DNA of 64,000 nucleotides, from positions 2,232,001 through 2,296,000 of the forward strand of contig NZ_CBDEGB010000002.1 in the NCBI RefSeq assembly GCF_965237655.1, read 5' to 3'. The DNA is from Poriferisodalis sp965237655 (GTDB lineage Bacteria; Actinomycetota; Acidimicrobiia; Acidimicrobiales; Poriferisodalaceae). Below, in pieces: positions 24,913 to 33,150 of the stretch. The notes under the pieces are model-generated. The model was not told the origin of the DNA. It was given only the letters and a program-made list of their open reading frames with translations, and made no database searches. Numbering within the stretch: the first letter of the stretch is position 1; each line of letters begins with the position of its first letter. The position numbers and the translations under genes were made by a program.

Positions 24913-25758
24913 ATGCCGACGGACAAGCTCGTCATGGACCACATCGCGGTGGTCAGCGATCATGCCTGGGACAACGTGATCCGCTACAGCCGCGACCTCG
25001 GCGGTCGCTGGATCGGCGGCCCCGACAACGACCCGGCATCCCAAGCCGGCGACGACTTCTACTTCTGCCAGATCTCGTTCAACGGCGGCACGAGGATCGA
25101 GATCCTCGAGCCGATCGAGCACGAAGGCAGCGACTTCCTCCATCGCTTTCTGGCCCGCAACGGCCCCGGCCCGCACCACTTCACCTTCAAGACGCCCGAC
25201 TTCGCCGACACCGTCGGCGCCCTGTCCGACGCCGGATACAACGTGATCGGCATCAACGACGAAAACCCGCTGTGGAAGGAAGCCTTCCTGCATCCCAAGG
25301 ACAGCTGGGGCATTGTCATCCAGATCGCCTGGGACGATGACGGCGGCTGGGATGACGCCTCGCCCCTTCCGCCCACTCACCACGAACAGCCGACGGCGCT
25401 CGCTTCGGTCATTCACCTAGCGGCCGATGTGCAGGCCGCTGCAGCAATGTTCGAAGGGCCGCTCGGAATGGAACGGGTGGACGAATGGAAAGACCCCAAC
25501 ATCGGCGTGGCGGTCGAGTTGCGCTCTGGGCCATGGAACCTGCAGCTCATCCAGCCGGCCGATCCGACCATGGCACATTGGATGGGCAACCGATCAGGCC
25601 GGCTTCAGCTGCTGCACTTCCAGCTCGACGACCCCGGACTGGTACCCGGCGCACGCCGCGTCAAGCTGTGGGGAGGCGGCGAGCCACAGGACGCGATGTT
25701 CGAAGTGCCTCCCGAGCACAACCTCGGCGTCCGCCTCCTGCTCACCGAACCAGCCTGA
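24913..25758 (+). CDS. VOC-superfamily (glyoxalase/dioxygenase-like) protein, two modules
   Basis: 281 aa. Two vicinal-oxygen-chelate repeats are visible: an N-terminal one with MDHIAVVSDHAWDNVIRYSRDLG and GPGPHHFTFKTPDF, and a C-terminal one with SVIHLAADVQAAAAMFEGPLGMER and LLHFQLDDPG. His and Glu residues at the ends of these strands (for example HIAV, EILEP, HHFTF) are candidate metal ligands. Such proteins include ring-cleaving dioxygenases, isomerases and lyases, and the precise reaction cannot be read. Ends one base before the convergent J-domain gene. Confidence 0.75.
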   Translation: MPTDKLVMDHIAVVSDHAWDNVIRYSRDLGGRWIGGPDNDPASQAGDDFYFCQISFNGGTRIEILEPIEHEGSDFLHRFLARNGPGPHHFTFKTPDFADTVGALSDAGYNVIGINDENPLWKEAFLHPKDSWGIVIQIAWDDDGGWDDASPLPPTHHEQPTALASVIHLAADVQAAAAMFEGPLGMERVDEWKDPNIGVAVELRSGPWNLQLIQPADPTMAHWMGNRSGRLQLLHFQLDDPGLVPGARRVKLWGGGEPQDAMFEVPPEHNLGVRLLLTEPA

Positions 25759-26544
25759 TCACGGGCTCGTCGTAGGCGGCTGCCAGCGGTCGACCGGCAC
25801 GAGGCAGAGGCGCCGGCCGGCGATCGGGGCCTCGTGCATCACGGCATGGGGATGGCGACAGCGGTCACCGGGGGAAATCGTGATGATCTGGTCGAGCACC
25901 CCGTCGTTCTGGTACCAATCGCACGCAACCGTTCGCAGCGTTCCATTGGGCGCCGTCCAGAAGCACTCTCCGACCTCGAGGACTGCGGCCGACGTTTGCT
26001 CTCTGTCGCTGCCGGCGGACATGTAGGCGCTCGCCACGAAGATCACGATGCCGAGGGTGGCCGCCACAGCCCACGGCAGCACGCGCACCACGATGGCGGC
26101 ACCGCGATGGCTGACGACAAAGCCGCCGGGGCCGCCGGGTTCGGTCGTGGTGCCCGTGCGTTCGTGCGCCCAAGGATCTTCGAACTCAGCATCAGACGCC
26201 GCTGTACTGCCGGGTTGCGGGGCACTATTGGCGCCGTGGGCCGCAGCGGCAGCTTCAGCCGCGGGCTTGGCGAGTTCAGCGCGCTCGGAGTCGTAGGTGC
26301 GTCGCGACTCATCGGTGCCGAGCACTCGCCAGGCTTCGTTCACTGCGCGCATTCGACGGTCTGAACGCTCGCTCTGTGCTTGGGGAACGTCGCCACGTTG
26401 ATCGGGATGGTTGGCCCGTGCGGCCCTGATCCAGGCGCGCCGGATCTCTGCTGTATCGGCGTCCGGACGCACACCCAGCGTCGCGTAGTGATCGGGCAAC
26501 TGGGCCACCGTCGGCCTCCCAACTGCGACGCTACATCCGGGCAC
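25759..26544 (-). CDS. Membrane-anchored J-domain protein
   Basis: 261 aa. Residues about 18-85 are a DnaJ domain with the HPD motif (ARANHPDQRGD). An Ala/Thr/Gly-rich linker leads to one transmembrane helix (VLPWAVAATLGIVIFVASAYM) and an outer domain of about 80 residues with four cysteines in GECFW, VACDW, DRCRH and RLCLV. This places a J-domain in the cytoplasm, where it would stimulate DnaK ATPase, and a probably disulfide-bonded domain outside. No dnaK is nearby. GTG 26508 is a possible later start. Convergent with the VOC gene at 25758/25759 and divergent from the thiolase-like gene. Confidence 0.8.
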   Translation of the reverse strand: MPGCSVAVGRPTVAQLPDHYATLGVRPDADTAEIRRAWIRAARANHPDQRGDVPQAQSERSDRRMRAVNEAWRVLGTDESRRTYDSERAELAKPAAEAAAAAHGANSAPQPGSTAASDAEFEDPWAHERTGTTTEPGGPGGFVVSHRGAAIVVRVLPWAVAATLGIVIFVASAYMSAGSDREQTSAAVLEVGECFWTAPNGTLRTVACDWYQNDGVLDQIITISPGDRCRHPHAVMHEAPIAGRRLCLVPVDRWQPPTTSP

Positions 26545-26660
26545 GAACGGCCATGCCGCTGCAACTGCGATTGCGCAGCGCGCCGCCGGGAACCTTCACC
26601 GGAATTGGCAGGGCGCGGCTCGCTACTGTGCGATGCCACGTAAACGCAAGGCGGTACGAA

Positions 26661-28148
26661 ATGTCGGACATCGGATCACGCACCCCCGTCCTGGTCGGTG
26701 CCGGGCAGTTCATCCAACGCCCCGAGAACCCTGTCGAGGCGCTTGAGCCCGTGGCGATGATGGGCGAAGCGCTCGCCAACGCGGCCCAGGACGCCGGCGC
26801 GCCGGGATTGCCTGCGCGCGCTTCGCACACTTGGGTCATCAAGGGCGCCTGGCCCTACCCGGATCCCGCGGCTCTGCTCAACCAACGATTCGGCGCGACA
26901 GGCAAGACCGGGCTGTCGACTGACGGCGGCAACACGCCGCAATCGCTGGTGAACCTGGCCTGCAGTCGCATTGCGGCGGGCGAAGCCGACGTTGTGCTGA
27001 TCGCTGGCGCGGAGGGCATCTGGAGTCGTCGCCGGGCACGCCGTGCGTCCCAGCGCATTCCCTACACCGACCAGACCGGCGCCGTGCCCGACGAAGTGCT
27101 GGGCCGCGACGTCATTATGAACAACAAGGTCGAGGTCGAACGGGGCTTCAGGGATCCCATCAACCTCTACCCCGTCTTCGAATCTGCGTTCCGAGCCTCA
27201 CGCGGCGAGACCATGGAAGGGCATCGGGACCGGCTTGCGGCGATGTGGGAGAAGTTCAACCAGGCGGCGGTGGCCAACCCGTACTCGTGGATCCGCACTC
27301 CGATGACCGCTGAGGAGATCCGCAATCCGAGCCCCACCAACCGTTTCGTGGGCTTCCCCTACACCAAGTCCATGAATTCCAACTGGGACCTCGACCTCGC
27401 CGCTGCGCTCATCGTGTGCTCTGCTGAGGCCGCGTCGGCAGCCGGTGTGCCGACCGACCGCTGGCTGTTCCCCCTCGCCGGAACCGATGCCCGCGACACC
27501 GATTACGTGTCGCATCGCGGCGACCTGCACAGCTCCCCTGCTATCCGCGTCGCCGGACGCCGAGTCATGGAGCTGGCCGGCGTCGGCGTCGACGACATCG
27601 ACCACGTCGACCTGTACTCGTGCTTCCCCTCCGCTGTGCAGATCTCTGCCACCGAGCTCGGTCTCGGTCTCGACCGAGACCTCACACTCACCGGCGGGCT
27701 GACCTTCGCCGGCGGTCCGCTCAACAACTACGTCACCCACTCCATCGCCACGATGGCCGGCGTACTGCGGGACAACCCCGGAACCGTCGGGCTGTGCTCG
27801 GCGAACGGCGGCTACCTCACCAAGCACGCATTCGGCATCTACTCAACGGAGCCGCCCGCGGACGGATTCCGCCATCAGAACTGCCAAGACGAGATCGACC
27901 GATTCCCATCTGTCGAGCTCGACGCCGCCTACACCGGCAGCGCAACCGTGGAGGCCTACACGGTGATGCACGGCCGGACTGGACCTGAGGGAGTTGGACC
28001 GGAGGTAGCGCTGGCTGCGGTGCGCACGCCGAACGGCCGGCAGTGGGCCCGCAGCACCGACCCGGAACTCATGGCCGAGATGACCAAAACCGAGCACATC
28101 GGAACCGGCGTCGTGGTCAACGAGGACTTCGAGTTCGCACCGGCCTGA
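26661..28148 (+). CDS. Thiolase-like acetyl-CoA acetyltransferase family protein
   Basis: 495 aa from ATG 26661, which has AAGGCGG about 8 nt upstream. The N-terminus TPVLVGAGQFIQRP and later GEADVVLIAGAEG, HVDLYSCFPSAVQ, LTFAGGPLNNYVTHSIATM and LCSANGGYLTKHAFGIYS follow the thiolase fold of the long actinobacterial SCP2-thiolase-like subgroup. The position of the usual N-terminal nucleophilic Cys is not clearly conserved (the region reads STDGGNTPQSLVNLA), so true thiolytic activity is uncertain. Probably lipid or steroid side-chain metabolism, by family. Confidence 0.8.
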   Translation: MSDIGSRTPVLVGAGQFIQRPENPVEALEPVAMMGEALANAAQDAGAPGLPARASHTWVIKGAWPYPDPAALLNQRFGATGKTGLSTDGGNTPQSLVNLACSRIAAGEADVVLIAGAEGIWSRRRARRASQRIPYTDQTGAVPDEVLGRDVIMNNKVEVERGFRDPINLYPVFESAFRASRGETMEGHRDRLAAMWEKFNQAAVANPYSWIRTPMTAEEIRNPSPTNRFVGFPYTKSMNSNWDLDLAAALIVCSAEAASAAGVPTDRWLFPLAGTDARDTDYVSHRGDLHSSPAIRVAGRRVMELAGVGVDDIDHVDLYSCFPSAVQISATELGLGLDRDLTLTGGLTFAGGPLNNYVTHSIATMAGVLRDNPGTVGLCSANGGYLTKHAFGIYSTEPPADGFRHQNCQDEIDRFPSVELDAAYTGSATVEAYTVMHGRTGPEGVGPEVALAAVRTPNGRQWARSTDPELMAEMTKTEHIGTGVVVNEDFEFAPA

Positions 28149-28167
28149 TCAGCAACCGAACCAGCCG

Positions 28168-28211
28168 TTGTCCACAGGGCCGCTCCACTCACTGCCCACA
28201 CGTTTTCCACA
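28168..28211 (+). promoter_or_regulatory. Two DnaA-box-like sequences upstream of ppk
   Basis: TTGTCCACA (28168-28176), the form of DnaA box common in high-GC actinobacteria, and TTTTCCACA (28203-28211), same orientation, 35 bp apart start to start, in the 171-bp gap before ppk. Two boxes do not make an origin, and no dnaA or dnaN is near. They could be a DnaA-responsive promoter or chance. Confidence 0.3.
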
Positions 28212-28319
28212 ACCGAAGAACCCACTGGCGCAAGCGCCGATGCTTGCGTACTCTCACCGACGCAGGGCGTACCGCCCCCGCCGCGCCCTGCTCCGGACGC
28301 ACTGGGGGCGTGAGTTGTC

Positions 28320-30422
28320 ATGTCCGCCGCAAACGGGACCCGATCCTGCAAGCGCTACCTCAACCGAGAGCTCTCCTGGCTGGACTTCAACTACCGCGTC
28401 TTGGCACTTGCTTGCGACAGCGATCTGCCGCTGCTCGAGCGCATCAAGTTCGCGGCTATCCATGCGTCAAACCTCGATGAGTTCTTTCAGGTGCGGGTTC
28501 CGACGGTGCTCGACTCGATCGACGCCGGAGTGCGGCGGGCAGGCCCGGACGGGCTGACTCCACGAGCCCAGATCAAGGGCATCCGCGCCGCTGCCGCCGA
28601 GCAACTCCGTGATGCCTCGGCCCTCTTCGAGGACGAGCTGCGGCCGGCGCTCGCAGCCGAAGGAATCGAGTTTGTCGAGCCGGACGACCTCGACGACACC
28701 AACCGCGCATGGGTCGCGCAGCTCTTCGGCGAGCAGGTCTTTCCGGTCCTGACGCCTCTCGCCGTCGACCCTGCGCATCCATTTCCTTACATCTCAGACC
28801 TGTCGTTGAACCTCGCCGTGTTCGTGGAGCACTCCCGCAGCAGCCCGTCGTTCGCCCGGGTGAAGGTGCCGCCGATCCTGCCGCGCTTTCTGGCCTTGCC
28901 AGACGGGCACCGCTTCATCACGCTGGAGTCAGTCATCGCCGGGCATCTGGGCGACTTGTTCCCCGGTGTGAAGGTGATCAGCCACAGCACGTTCCGGGTC
29001 ACCCGCGACGCCGATCTCGACATCGACGACACCGAAACCGATGATCTGCTCAAGCACATGGAACTCGAGCTGCGCCAGCGGCGTTTCGGCGGAGCGGTGC
29101 GGCTTGAAGCTGCGCCGGACCTGAGCGGGGCTGCACTGGACATGCTGACCCGCGAGCTCAAGCTGACCAACGACGACGTCTACACGTCGAAGGGGCTGCT
29201 CGGCCTGTCGGACCTGTTCGAGTTGTACGGGATCGAGCGCGACGATCTGAAGACGCCCGCGCACAACCCGCGCACCCCGCTGCCGCTGCGCGCACCGAGC
29301 GAGGCACCGCCACTGCTGAGGGCGGGCACTGGGGGCCGGCGTGGGGCGGCGCCCGAACCGGAGGTCGGAGTCGACTTCTTCGACGTCCTCAAGCGCCAGG
29401 ACGTCCTGGTGCATCTGCCGTACGAGTCGTTCAACTCCAGCCTCGACGCCTTCATCCGCCAGGCGGCCGTCGATCCCGATGTGCTCGCCATGAAGATGAC
29501 CATGTACCGGACCTCAGAGCGGACCCGGCTGGTCGACTCGCTCATCCGGGCTGCAGAACGCGGCAAGCAGGTCGTGGTCGTCGTCGAGCTCAAAGCACGC
29601 TTCGACGAGCACGCGAACATCGAGTGGGCACGGATTCTGGAACGCGCGGGCGTCCATGTCGCCTACGGGGTCGTCGGACTGAAGACCCACTGCAAGCTGG
29701 CGATGGTGGTGCGGCGCGAGCCCCGAGGCATCGCTCACTACTGCTTCATCGGCACCGGCAACTTCAACGCCGACACAGCCCTCATCTACGAGGACCTCGG
29801 GCTGCTGACCTCCGATGCCGACTTTGCCGCCGATATCGCAGGACTGTTCAACTCGCTCACCGGCTACAGCCGCAAGACCGACTACCACAAGCTTGCCGTG
29901 GCGCCGCACAGCCTCGGCCAGTCGCTCGTGAAGCACATTGCGGCCGAGGCCGCGGAGCCCGATGGCCACATCGTCATGAAGATGAACGCCATCGTGGACA
30001 ACGAGGTGATCGACGCGCTCTACGGAGCGTCACAGCAGGGCTGTCGCATCGACCTCGTCGTGCGAGGCATCTGCTGCCTGGTTCCGGGCGTGGCCGGCAT
30101 GAGCGAGAACATTTCCGTGCGCAGCATCGTCGGCCGCTTCCTGGAGCACAGCCGCGTGTATCGGTTCGGCAAGCCCGCACGCGGCCACACGATCCTGCTG
30201 GGATCAGCCGACGCCATGCCTCGGAACTTGCGCTACCGCGTGGAAGCGCTGGCGCCGGTGGATTCGCCCGCGCTGGCCGCTGAGCTTACCGAGCTCACCG
30301 ACATGTACCTCGACGACGGCATCGCTCACTGGGAGCTCGGCAGTGACGGCGAGTGGACCCAGTACTCGGGCACCGACTTGCACGAATTGATGCTGGCGCG
30401 CCATGCCGATCGTCGCAGCTAG
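28320..30422 (+). CDS. ppk1: Polyphosphate kinase 1 homologue lacking the phospho-accepting histidine
   Basis: 700 aa, normal length, all four PPK1 domains recognisable: YLNRELSWLDFNYRVL and KFAAIHASNLDEFFQVRV (N and head domains), MKMTMYRT and KTHCKLAMVVRRE (C1), LGRFLEHSR-type block reading VGRFLEHSRVYRFG and GSADAMPRNLRYRVE (C2). In ordinary PPK1 the phosphate-carrying His lies in Y-x-H-(I/V)-G-T-G-N; here the sequence is YCFIGTGNFN, with Phe476 (codon TTC at 29745-29747) in its place. The reading frame around it is intact. PPK1 makes polyphosphate from ATP through that phosphohistidine, so this protein may be inactive, may use another residue, or may do something else. The second conserved His (EHSR) remains. 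Confidence 0.9.
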   Translation: MSAANGTRSCKRYLNRELSWLDFNYRVLALACDSDLPLLERIKFAAIHASNLDEFFQVRVPTVLDSIDAGVRRAGPDGLTPRAQIKGIRAAAAEQLRDASALFEDELRPALAAEGIEFVEPDDLDDTNRAWVAQLFGEQVFPVLTPLAVDPAHPFPYISDLSLNLAVFVEHSRSSPSFARVKVPPILPRFLALPDGHRFITLESVIAGHLGDLFPGVKVISHSTFRVTRDADLDIDDTETDDLLKHMELELRQRRFGGAVRLEAAPDLSGAALDMLTRELKLTNDDVYTSKGLLGLSDLFELYGIERDDLKTPAHNPRTPLPLRAPSEAPPLLRAGTGGRRGAAPEPEVGVDFFDVLKRQDVLVHLPYESFNSSLDAFIRQAAVDPDVLAMKMTMYRTSERTRLVDSLIRAAERGKQVVVVVELKARFDEHANIEWARILERAGVHVAYGVVGLKTHCKLAMVVRREPRGIAHYCFIGTGNFNADTALIYEDLGLLTSDADFAADIAGLFNSLTGYSRKTDYHKLAVAPHSLGQSLVKHIAAEAAEPDGHIVMKMNAIVDNEVIDALYGASQQGCRIDLVVRGICCLVPGVAGMSENISVRSIVGRFLEHSRVYRFGKPARGHTILLGSADAMPRNLRYRVEALAPVDSPALAAELTELTDMYLDDGIAHWELGSDGEWTQYSGTDLHELMLARHADRRS

Positions 30423-30481
30423 CGCGTCAGGTGCAGGGCGACGACAGTTGCAGGCGCATCTATCTAGTGCAGGTTGGTAGA

Positions 30482-30553
30482 ATGCTTTCCGTGATTCGCG
30501 TCTCGACTCACACAACGCTGCATTCCGCAACCGGGCTGCTCCTTCTTACCTAG
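30482..30553 (+). CDS. leuA leader peptide
   Basis: A 23-codon frame, ATG to TAG, whose last residues are ATGLLLLT: four leucine codons in a row (CTG CTC CTT CTT) just before a terminator-type hairpin and leuA. This is the design of a leucine attenuator: ribosomes stalling on these codons when charged tRNA-Leu is scarce would allow the antiterminator to form. Confidence 0.85.
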   Translation: MLSVIRVSTHTTLHSATGLLLLT

Positions 30554-30562
30554 GCGGGGACC

Positions 30563-30611
30563 GCACAGGTCCTCGCCCAACCTCCTGTGCCTCCGGGCCA
30601 GGGGGTTTTTT
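30563..30611 (+). terminator. leuA attenuator: antiterminator and intrinsic terminator
   Basis: Two mutually exclusive stems. Antiterminator: GCACAGG (30563-30569) pairs with CCTGTGC (30584-30590). Terminator: AACCTCCTG (30579-30587) pairs with CAGGGGGTT (30599-30607, one G-U pair), followed by a T-run to 30611. The shared segment 30584-30587 makes the choice exclusive. Position right after the leucine-rich leader and 65 bp before leuA fits transcription attenuation by leucine supply. Confidence 0.85.
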
Positions 30612-30676
30612 CGTGGCCCAAACCCGATCCGTACCAACTTCCACCGAACCCACCCCCGCCGACTCAGGAGATTCCG

Positions 30677-32404
30677 ATGGCAGACGTCAAGCGCATCAGC
30701 GCCCAGCAGCCGAGCCCGATGCCGTACCAGAAGTACGGCACCTACGCCTACGGCGCGCACCTCGGTGACCGCACGTGGCCGGACAAGCTCATCGCCGAGG
30801 CACCGCTGTGGTGCTCGGTGGACCTGCGCGACGGCAACCAGGCCCTCATCGACCCGATGGACGTCCCGCGCAAGCGCCAGATGTTCGAGGTACTGGTCGA
30901 GATGGGGTTCAAGGAAATCGAGGTTGGTTTCCCCTCGGCCTCGGGGCCGGACTTCGAATTCTGCCGCATGCTGGTCGAAGAGGACCTGGTGCCCGACGAC
31001 GTCTGGATCCAGGTGCTCACCCAGAGCCGCCCCGAGCTGATCGAGCGGACCTATGAGGCGATAGCGGGCGCGAACAAGGCCATCGTCCACCTGTACAACC
31101 CGACGTCGGAGCTGCAGCGCCGGGTCGTCTACCGGCTGGACACCGACGGCATCCGCGACATCGCTGTCACCGGCACACGATTGTGCAAGGAACTGGCGCA
31201 GCGGTACGAAGGCGGGGCGATCCGATTCGAGTACTCGCCAGAGTCATTCACCGGCACCGAGATCGACTACGCGCTCGAGGTGTGCAATGCAGTGAGTGCC
31301 GAATGGGGCGCCACCGTCGACGACCCGATCATCCTGAATCTGCCTGCGACCGTCGAGATGGCGACGCCGAACACCTACGGCGACCTCATCGAGTACTTCC
31401 ATCGCAATGTGGACAGTCGCGAGGCCGTCGTGCTGTCGCTGCATCCTCACAACGACCGGGGCTGCGGCGTGGCAGCAGCGGAATTCGGCGTTATGGCGGG
31501 TGCCGACCGGGTCGAGGGCACGCTGTTCGGCAACGGCGAGCGCACCGGCAACGTCGACATCATCACGCTCGCCTTGAACCTGTTCAGCCAAGGCGTCGAT
31601 CCCGAGTTGGACATCAGCCACATCGACCACCTGCGCCGGATTGCGGAGTACTGCAACCAGCTGCCGGTGCATCCTCGCCATCCCTACGGCGGCGATCTCG
31701 TCTACACCGCATTCAGCGGCAGCCACCAGGACGCCATCAAGAAGGGCTTCGAAGCGCTGCCCGACGACTACCACTACTGGGAAGTGCCGTACCTGCCCAT
31801 CGACCCTGTGCATGTGGGACGCACCTACCAGGACGTCATCCGCGTGAACAGCCAGTCGGGCAAGGGCGGCGTGGCCTACGTGATGAAGAACAGCTTCGGC
31901 CTGGACCTGCCGCGGCGGCTCCAGATCGAGTTCAGCGGCGTGATCCAGGCGATCACCGACGAGGGCGGAGAGATCCTGCCGGAGGCCATCAAGAAGACCT
32001 TCGACGAGGCCTACCTGCACGCGGAGTCGCCGTACACCTACGTCGGCCACCGCAGCTACTTCGACTCGGAGTCCTCGGACGAATCCGAGGTAGAGACCAC
32101 CATCAAGGGACCTGACGGAGAAGTACGTGCGAAGGGACGCGGCAACGGCCCCCTGTCAGCGTTCAAGAGCGCCTTGGCAGATGCGCTGGGTGTCGACGTC
32201 AGCCTCGTCGACTACCACGAGCACGCTGTCGGCGCCGGTGCTGACGCCACGGCTGCGGCCTACGTCGAGATCGAGACCTCGTCGCGTGCTGTGTACTGGG
32301 GCGTCGGGCTGCATCCGAACATCGTGACGGCCAGCTTCCGAGCCCTGCTATCGGCGATCAACCGGTCGCACGCTGGGCCCGATTCTGGGGTTCTCGCCCG
32401 CTGA
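30677..32404 (+). CDS. leuA: 2-isopropylmalate synthase, long actinobacterial form
   Basis: 575 aa from ATG 30677, with AGGAG upstream. The DRE-TIM signature appears as VDLRDGNQALIDPM, the metal-binding HPHNDRG (His-x-Asn variant) and GTLFGNGERTGNVD are intact, and the C-terminal regulatory domain for leucine feedback is present (from about ESEVETTIKGPDGE, with DYHEHAVGAGADATAAAYVEI). It condenses acetyl-CoA with 2-oxoisovalerate, the first step of leucine synthesis, in the cytoplasm. Expression is likely attenuated by the upstream leader. No leuB, leuC or leuD is in the window. Confidence 0.95.
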   Translation: MADVKRISAQQPSPMPYQKYGTYAYGAHLGDRTWPDKLIAEAPLWCSVDLRDGNQALIDPMDVPRKRQMFEVLVEMGFKEIEVGFPSASGPDFEFCRMLVEEDLVPDDVWIQVLTQSRPELIERTYEAIAGANKAIVHLYNPTSELQRRVVYRLDTDGIRDIAVTGTRLCKELAQRYEGGAIRFEYSPESFTGTEIDYALEVCNAVSAEWGATVDDPIILNLPATVEMATPNTYGDLIEYFHRNVDSREAVVLSLHPHNDRGCGVAAAEFGVMAGADRVEGTLFGNGERTGNVDIITLALNLFSQGVDPELDISHIDHLRRIAEYCNQLPVHPRHPYGGDLVYTAFSGSHQDAIKKGFEALPDDYHYWEVPYLPIDPVHVGRTYQDVIRVNSQSGKGGVAYVMKNSFGLDLPRRLQIEFSGVIQAITDEGGEILPEAIKKTFDEAYLHAESPYTYVGHRSYFDSESSDESEVETTIKGPDGEVRAKGRGNGPLSAFKSALADALGVDVSLVDYHEHAVGAGADATAAAYVEIETSSRAVYWGVGLHPNIVTASFRALLSAINRSHAGPDSGVLAR

Positions 32405-32469
32405 GCCCGCTCGTCAGCTTCGCCGGGGGCGCCCTCTTCGGCAGTCGCGTCGGTGACCGGCCTGCTGCC

Positions 32470-33150
32470 GTGCTCGCGCTGCACGGCTGGGGCCGCACCC
32501 ATCGAGATCTGCTCGAATGCCTCACCGGCAGCGATGCAATCGCGCTCGACCTGCCCGGCTTTGGGGCCAGCCCCGCACCATCGGCAGCCGGAGGCGCAGC
32601 TGCCTATGCCGACGCCGTCGAGCCTGTGCTGGACGAATGCGCATCGCAGGTGGTCGTGCTTGGACACAGTTTCGGCGGCCGGGTGGCGTTGGAGCTGGCT
32701 GCACGCCGGCCCGATGCCGTCGCCTCGTTGGTGCTGTGCGGGGTTCCGCTGCTGCGACGCACCGATCGCCCCGCACCACGACCTGCACTGCGTTTCCGCC
32801 TCGCTCGCAGATTGCATCGCCGCGGGCTGCTCGCCGACGGCACGATGGAGCGCATGCGCCAGCGATACGGCAGCGCCGACTACCGGGCCGCGAGCGGCAT
32901 CATGCGTGATGTGCTCGTCACCGTCGTCAACGAGACATACGAAAGCCGGCTGAGCCGCATCGCACAGCCCGTCGAGCTCGTATGGGGTCGCCAAGACGAA
33001 CCCGTCCCAGTCGAGATCGCGCAGCGGGCCGCCGGAATGCTGGCCGACGCCCGCCTGACCGTCCTGGACGGAGTAGGTCACCTTGTGCCCACCGAGGCGC
33101 CAGCCGCGCTGGCAGCGGCCGTGCGCCGGCAACTCGCGCACCTCCCATGA
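32470..33150 (+). CDS. Alpha/beta-hydrolase
   Basis: 226 aa from GTG 32470. Nucleophile elbow LGHSFGGR with Ser, oxyanion motif HGWGRT and the C-terminal GVGHLVPTEAP carrying the His make a complete Ser-type hydrolase. The HGWG motif comes only five residues after this start, while the family usually has about 20 residues before it. The same frame stays open back to 32401, where a CTG overlaps the leuA stop, so the true start may be an unusual codon there. Ends in ATGA overlapping the next gene. Substrate unknown (ester or thioester). Confidence 0.8.
   Translation: MLALHGWGRTHRDLLECLTGSDAIALDLPGFGASPAPSAAGGAAAYADAVEPVLDECASQVVVLGHSFGGRVALELAARRPDAVASLVLCGVPLLRRTDRPAPRPALRFRLARRLHRRGLLADGTMERMRQRYGSADYRAASGIMRDVLVTVVNETYESRLSRIAQPVELVWGRQDEPVPVEIAQRAAGMLADARLTVLDGVGHLVPTEAPAALAAAVRRQLAHLP

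Noticed and set aside
28168..28211. Replication origin
   Set aside because: Only two DnaA-like boxes, no AT-rich unwinding region and no dnaA/dnaN neighbours.
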